A DNA stretch of 64,000 nucleotides from Parapedobacter pyrenivorans (GTDB lineage Bacteria; Bacteroidota; Bacteroidia; Sphingobacteriales; Sphingobacteriaceae), in the NCBI RefSeq assembly GCF_014636865.1, contig NZ_BMER01000007.1:219699-283698 (forward strand), read 5' to 3'. This document shows, one piece after another, positions 61,101 to 64,000 of the stretch. The position numbers and the translations under genes were made by a program. The notes beneath the pieces were generated by a model, which was not told the origin of the DNA, did not search any database, and was given only the letters and a program-made list of their open reading frames with translations. The first letter of the stretch is position 1. Each line of letters starts with the position of its first letter.

Positions 61101-64000
61101 CAACCCGCAATATGCGATTGATGATAATAATTCTAACTACTCCGAAATTACGTTGGGTGCCGTTGGTGTTGGTGTTGCAGCCTCTTTACATCAGGATATT
61201 TATTTCAAAACAAAGGTAACTACAACCGCCACGGATAAAATAAGGCTGCGTATGCAAGTGCCGCAAGCGTTGGCAAACGTAGATCTCCTAGGCGGATATA
61301 CGGTTTACCTATTCAACGGCGATCAGCCGGTTGGTTTGCCGATTACGCTGGAAAATTCATTAATTCCTGAATTAGACTTACTCGGATTGCTTAATTCAGG
61401 TGGGCGGATCAATGTGGAGCTGGAGCCAGGTGCAGGTGTCACTTATGACCGTATCCGCTTTGAGGTGGCATCGTTAGTTGGCGTAGGGATAGCAAGTCCT
61501 GTACGCTTATACAATGTATACCGGATATCCGATGCTTGCCCTGATCCGGATTTTGAGACGCCTCCGTTTGAGGTGTGTGCGGATGTGATTGGAGACGCTG
61601 AAAATGTGGATGATATCCAGAACCTGACCGATGGTAATCATAACAGCTACGCAACCATCCGTTCGGATGCTGGTTTGGTTTTAGGTATTAGTGCCTATTC
61701 CGGACATCTGGAATTAGGTTTTGGTGCGGTTGTGCCCGCAGGTACGTCGTCTTATATCCGTATCGGGTATGAAGAGGAGATATTGAAGTCATTGCTTGCC
61801 GGTTCGATAGGCGGGCTTGTGAATGGTGTGCTCAATGGTGTTGCTTTGGGGGACCACTATTTCAACGTGATTATTCGGGATGGTAGCGGTACCGAGATAA
61901 CGAATGGTACGGGAAGCAGCCAGAATCTCTTCGCTGATGCAGCTGGCCAAATCCGATTGGTTCAGGATACAAAAGGTCGGTATTATTTGGAAATTACACC
62001 GACAGTCGATTATCAATCAATAAGACTCGAAGATCATACCACGGCTTTATTGGGACTTTTATCATCTGAAGGACACCTTGATGTATACGGAATGTGCCAC
62101 ACGCCGACTACGTTTGAGTGTGCGGCAGCATTCTCTACCTCCTATGAAGGTAGCGGACTGAATCTTGATGCACTAAACCTTGGTGGCGCAGGGGTACAGA
62201 ACGCGTTCTGGGCAATTGACCAAAATACGTCAAGTGCCTCGACGTTGAGTTTGGGTACATTGGGTGTAAACGGTACCATCAAACAAAACATCAAATTCGA
62301 TCGCGACCTGGCAGTAGGTGATGAAATCCTTTTGCGGATGACCGTGGGTGGGGGAACATTGAATGCCGCGATATTGGAAGCGTTGGAGATCGTGTATTAC
62401 TTAGATGGCCAAGAGGTGGTGGCAAAAGATTTCAATAGTGCATTCATCGAGGCAAATGTTGAAACCATATTAAATGCCAGTACACCAGAAGACGTTACCA
62501 TTGCTGTCGACCAACCCATCGACGAAATCGCAATCAGACTTTCCGGCCTGCTCGCGGTGGGTGTAGCGCCGCCGGTCAGCATCTATCATGTGGCGCCAAT
62601 CTGTGTGTCTTACGCGCAGAGTTCGTTGGTGGTTACGAAAGATGGTGCGCTTGCAGATGGTGTCGACTTCAATGAAGTTACAGCCACGATTATTGATGCA
62701 GGCGGGGGAAGTGTAGCGAATAAGGCGGTAGAATTTACCATCACACACGTGGATGGAACGGTGACTACCGAAACCGTTAACACCGATGCGAGTGGAGAGG
62801 CGGTCTTACAGATCACCAGTACGATGGCGGGAGTCGCTTCGATTACCGCTACGGTAGAGGGCATGGTGATTACCGAAGGAAGCCCGGCGGAGGTGACATT
62901 TATTATACCGAACAACTTAAGTATCACGAAAGTTGCTGACGAACCACTTGGCGTAACTGCTGGCGAGAGCACTACGTTTACGGTGACCATCACGAATGAT
63001 GGTCCGGCACCGATTGCGCTAGGGAAGGTTATTCCGTTGAATGAGCGCCCGAGCACGGGACTGACGATCACCAACTATGCAGTGACCAGTGGCGGCGCCA
63101 CGGTGTCTGGAACGGGCAATGGTGCATTGGTAACGACAACGGCTGCTGTGCCTGTAGACGGAACCATTACATTGGCGATTACGGCCGATGTTGCTGCCAA
63201 TGCGCCGGCAACGGTTGCCAACGGTATCGATGTTTGGGGGCCTGATAGGGATCCGGATACCGATACGCCGGATGATATAGACGATACCGATCCGATACCG
63301 GTAAATCGCGATTACGGCTTAGCCGGCAACATTACCAAGATAGCTGCTGACGGTACGGATGCCGTAGCCGTTGCTGGTGAGGCATTTGATTATACTGTTA
63401 CCGTCGTAAACGGTGGCCCGTCGACGATATTGAGCGGTACGGTGCTGTATCTGCAGGACGAGTTATCCACCGGGCAAACCATCAGTGGTATCGTAGCGGG
63501 TTCCACTAACATCACGATGGGCACTGTTGTTGCCGATGGCTCCTTTACGGTAACCGCGAATGAAGATATCGAAGTAACCGAACAGTTTACCCTGACGGTT
63601 ACGGCAGATGTCGCGGGTGACATTGCAGAAGATGAGGTAAACAACACGATTAATATCTGGAGCGAAGACCCTGCTGGCGACTACAGCACACCTGAAGGTA
63701 CGTTTACGACGCCGGACTATCCGGTCGACCGTGATTACGGTTTCGATGACGATGCAATCACCAAAGTTGGTGATGCTCCGAGGGCTACTGCCGGTACGGC
63801 TTATACCTACACGGTTACCGTAGAGAACCAGGGTCCATCGACCATCTTGGGTGGCACTGCGGTTTATCTTCAGGATGTTGCATCTGCGGGCCAGGCCATC
63901 ACGGGTATCACCTCGGCAACGGGAGCTGTTACTGCACCGGGTGCTGATGGCGAGTTCACCTTTACGCCTACGGCAGATATCGTAGCGGGCGGTACGTTCA
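58117..64000 (+). CDS. Giant secreted repeat adhesin (partial, open to window end)
   Basis: The frame starting at ATG 58117, preceded in frame by a TAG at 58111, has no stop through 64000, so at least 1961 codons are present. A signal peptide (residues 1 to about 38: FLCTYLAVPLLLLAPGLMGTVYGQ region) is followed by four repeats of about 365-380 residues (58246-62610), each with two beta-rich halves. One half opens with FPYNAVDGNNDTYTTL-like sequence and the other with FDGTGLTVDLLGLGGAGV. A bacterial Ig-like domain follows (62620-62910, SLVVTKDGALADGVDFNEVTATI), then DUF11 repeats of about 140 residues (62923, 63331, 63757). Such proteins usually end in a T9SS sorting domain; that end lies outside the window. 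Likely a cell-surface adhesin. It is paralogous to the gene at 15232-16113. Confidence 0.9.
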   Translation, partial: MEASSTYQKSSFLRFLCTYLAVPLLLLAPGLMGTVYGQDKVFVKSIESQSNVDNPNNVLVGQGSATENTFATVNSSTVLIVGTTPGHIEQDFDETLPANTTSYIRIGVDDAGLLNALLGGSLGTLLDDVVGVLLGNHSFEVDAKNTTGTSVLSGTSEDSFDGANGRIRVVQNAQGQFFLAITPDQPYSRIRITDRTSPGLIAANDIDVYGAYYVENEPPCAPAFGTSFDGTGLTVDLLGLGGAGVTNPQFAIDSDPDNYSEIAIGTAGIGASMFQTVYFNTVSAKEDYFKVTLAIENGGALTADLIGNIEIRAYNGAELVFSKKLQGGLVNGLDLLGLLQSGDPVTLPFGPGVEFDRVAVGYNSLISLSVLANSPIQLYRVERYGTGCPDPDPIVITPTDPMLIQKDCAAEVLSFEHANFPYNAVDGNNDTYTTLEASSGILLGGVLGEAYSGHVELGFNAPVAADRTVYVRIDFDEQQLGSLLDGSVGELLGGVVDGVLLGNHYFTVEAKNGATTVLERSSNSGFNDALGTGIGEVKIVQDKNGHYYVAVTSDDPFESIRITEHLSALVGAGTIEHMNVYHACFSTGADLCEQPFATYSESEGISLDLLSVGSAGVTNAHLAIDDDALSVEDDNTYSEIGTGAAAIVASSFQFVDFHTSSSPADYFKVKIGFENSSLLSVELLNNVEIRAYNGNDPNPVYSQRLQNGLVAGLDILGLLSADGEVTIPIGPGVAFDRIAVGVNTLVDVNALTQPIRLYSVKRFSADCPDPNPLPNPPDTESPFNGPDCGVELGEFENVNFAYNAIDGDIDTYATLSAGSGVVLGAGAYDGFIELGYDQPVPALETSYIRIDMADNGLLDALMGGTLGNLLADVGDIVLLGNHFFELEVRDAVGTPITTIGDASSAGGFTGANVRIVRDKFGRTYIAYTADVPYQSVRITLKNTAIAGLDAVTSMNVYSMCRETVFDPCEQGAFTTFDGTGLSVNLFEGANPAGVINPQYAIDDNNSNYSEITLGAVGVGVAASLHQDIYFKTKVTTTATDKIRLRMQVPQALANVDLLGGYTVYLFNGDQPVGLPITLENSLIPELDLLGLLNSGGRINVELEPGAGVTYDRIRFEVASLVGVGIASPVRLYNVYRISDACPDPDFETPPFEVCADVIGDAENVDDIQNLTDGNHNSYATIRSDAGLVLGISAYSGHLELGFGAVVPAGTSSYIRIGYEEEILKSLLAGSIGGLVNGVLNGVALGDHYFNVIIRDGSGTEITNGTGSSQNLFADAAGQIRLVQDTKGRYYLEITPTVDYQSIRLEDHTTALLGLLSSEGHLDVYGMCHTPTTFECAAAFSTSYEGSGLNLDALNLGGAGVQNAFWAIDQNTSSASTLSLGTLGVNGTIKQNIKFDRDLAVGDEILLRMTVGGGTLNAAILEALEIVYYLDGQEVVAKDFNSAFIEANVETILNASTPEDVTIAVDQPIDEIAIRLSGLLAVGVAPPVSIYHVAPICVSYAQSSLVVTKDGALADGVDFNEVTATIIDAGGGSVANKAVEFTITHVDGTVTTETVNTDASGEAVLQITSTMAGVASITATVEGMVITEGSPAEVTFIIPNNLSITKVADEPLGVTAGESTTFTVTITNDGPAPIALGKVIPLNERPSTGLTITNYAVTSGGATVSGTGNGALVTTTAAVPVDGTITLAITADVAANAPATVANGIDVWGPDRDPDTDTPDDIDDTDPIPVNRDYGLAGNITKIAADGTDAVAVAGEAFDYTVTVVNGGPSTILSGTVLYLQDELSTGQTISGIVAGSTNITMGTVVADGSFTVTANEDIEVTEQFTLTVTADVAGDIAEDEVNNTINIWSEDPAGDYSTPEGTFTTPDYPVDRDYGFDDDAITKVGDAPRATAGTAYTYTVTVENQGPSTILGGTAVYLQDVASAGQAITGITSATGAVTAPGADGEFTFTPTADIVAGGTF
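58246..62610 (+). repeat. Four 1.1-kb coding repeats in the giant adhesin
   Basis: The halves opening with Cys then F.T..G.GL...L recur at 58774, 59890, 61018 and 62119 (spacing 1116, 1128 and 1101 nt). The halves with NA.DG..DTY.TL follow Cys codons at 59338, 60478 and 61576, with a Cys-less first copy from 58246. Protein similarity between copies is moderate and the DNA is not identical, so the duplications are old or under diversifying change. Each half contains a hydrophobic stretch such as LLNALLGGSLGTLLDDVVG. Confidence 0.85.
62923..64000 (+). repeat. DUF11-like coding repeats of about 140 codons
   Basis: ITK followed by an Ala-rich or Asp-rich turn, a T(F/Y)T.TV.N.GP motif and a V(A/N)..DYG-type linker with Asp-Pro runs begins at 62923, 63331 and 63757 (spacing 408 and 426 nt). 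The last copy is cut by the window end. Each copy fits the DUF11 fold; more copies probably follow. Confidence 0.8.

Noticed and set aside
58246..62610. CRISPR or tandem DNA satellite for the repeated region
   Set aside because: The repeats are about 1.1 kb, coding, in frame and diverged; they are protein-domain repeats.
58496..63647. Many short frames on both strands inside the giant adhesin region, including a 154-codon minus-strand frame at 62610-63074
   Set aside because: They are shadows of the long plus-strand frame, which is open from 58117 to 64000 and shows clear repeats and domains.

Overview
The window is a chromosomal segment of a Bacteroidota bacterium, most likely family Sphingobacteriaceae (Parapedobacter/Pedobacter/Olivibacter-like). 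The evidence is SusC/SusD pairs, a CHU_C (type IX secretion) C-terminal domain, DUF6089, DUF6266, DUF6377, DUF3078 and DUF5606 proteins, the uppS-bamA-ompH-ompH gene order, and the Bacteroidota promoter element TAnnTTTG in front of most transcription units. Species cannot be named from sequence alone.

Layout. 1-1631 (minus): two membrane-associated Fe-S oxidoreductase subunits, the first cut by the window edge. 1784-8896 (minus): an envelope cluster CBS protein - nadK - DUF6089 - uppS - bamA - ompH - ompH. 9147-13395: a two-gene acyltransferase pair that fits glycine-lipid (GlsA/GlsB-type) synthesis, then YqeY, a CBS protein, a small membrane protein, a cytochrome b-like protein and a SprT-like protein. 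13449-16113 (minus): three secreted proteins forming a miniature surface-adhesin operon. 16661-17878: two GC-rich DUF6266 genes. 18118-20663: carA and enolase. 20839-45149: a 24-kb polysaccharide utilisation locus aimed at alpha-mannan or N-glycan (DUF6377 membrane regulator, SGNH esterase, two GH92, GH38-like, sialate O-acetylesterase, two SusC, two SusD, DUF5004, DUF4961, and an Lgt-type lipoprotein acyltransferase as the last gene). 45283-54741: housekeeping genes (divIC, rlmH, cyclophilin, radC-like, pheT, a coiled-coil gene, zapA, a probable 6S-like RNA, ribonuclease Y, DUF962). 54785-57298 (minus): an 837-residue P-loop ATPase with a helix-turn-helix-like N-terminus. 58117-64000: the first 1961 codons of a giant secreted adhesin whose frame stays open to the window end.

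The most interesting signal links the two adhesin loci. The giant protein (from 58117) and the first protein of the small operon (15232-16113) have homologous N-terminal and repeat sequence. Both genes are preceded by a tandem array of TGAAY units at about 9-bp spacing, and in both the last TGAAY begins exactly 29 nt upstream of the TAnnTTTG element. This suggests one unknown regulator controlling a surface-adhesin regulon; the divergent ATPase next to the giant gene is a candidate but not a proven one.

Other points of note are a roughly 170-nt RNA closed by a 14-bp stem and poly-U between zapA and rny, a GH92 enzyme with Gln in place of the expected catalytic Glu, and an Lgt gene inside a sugar-utilisation operon. 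No tRNA, rRNA, CRISPR array, transposase or integrase was seen.
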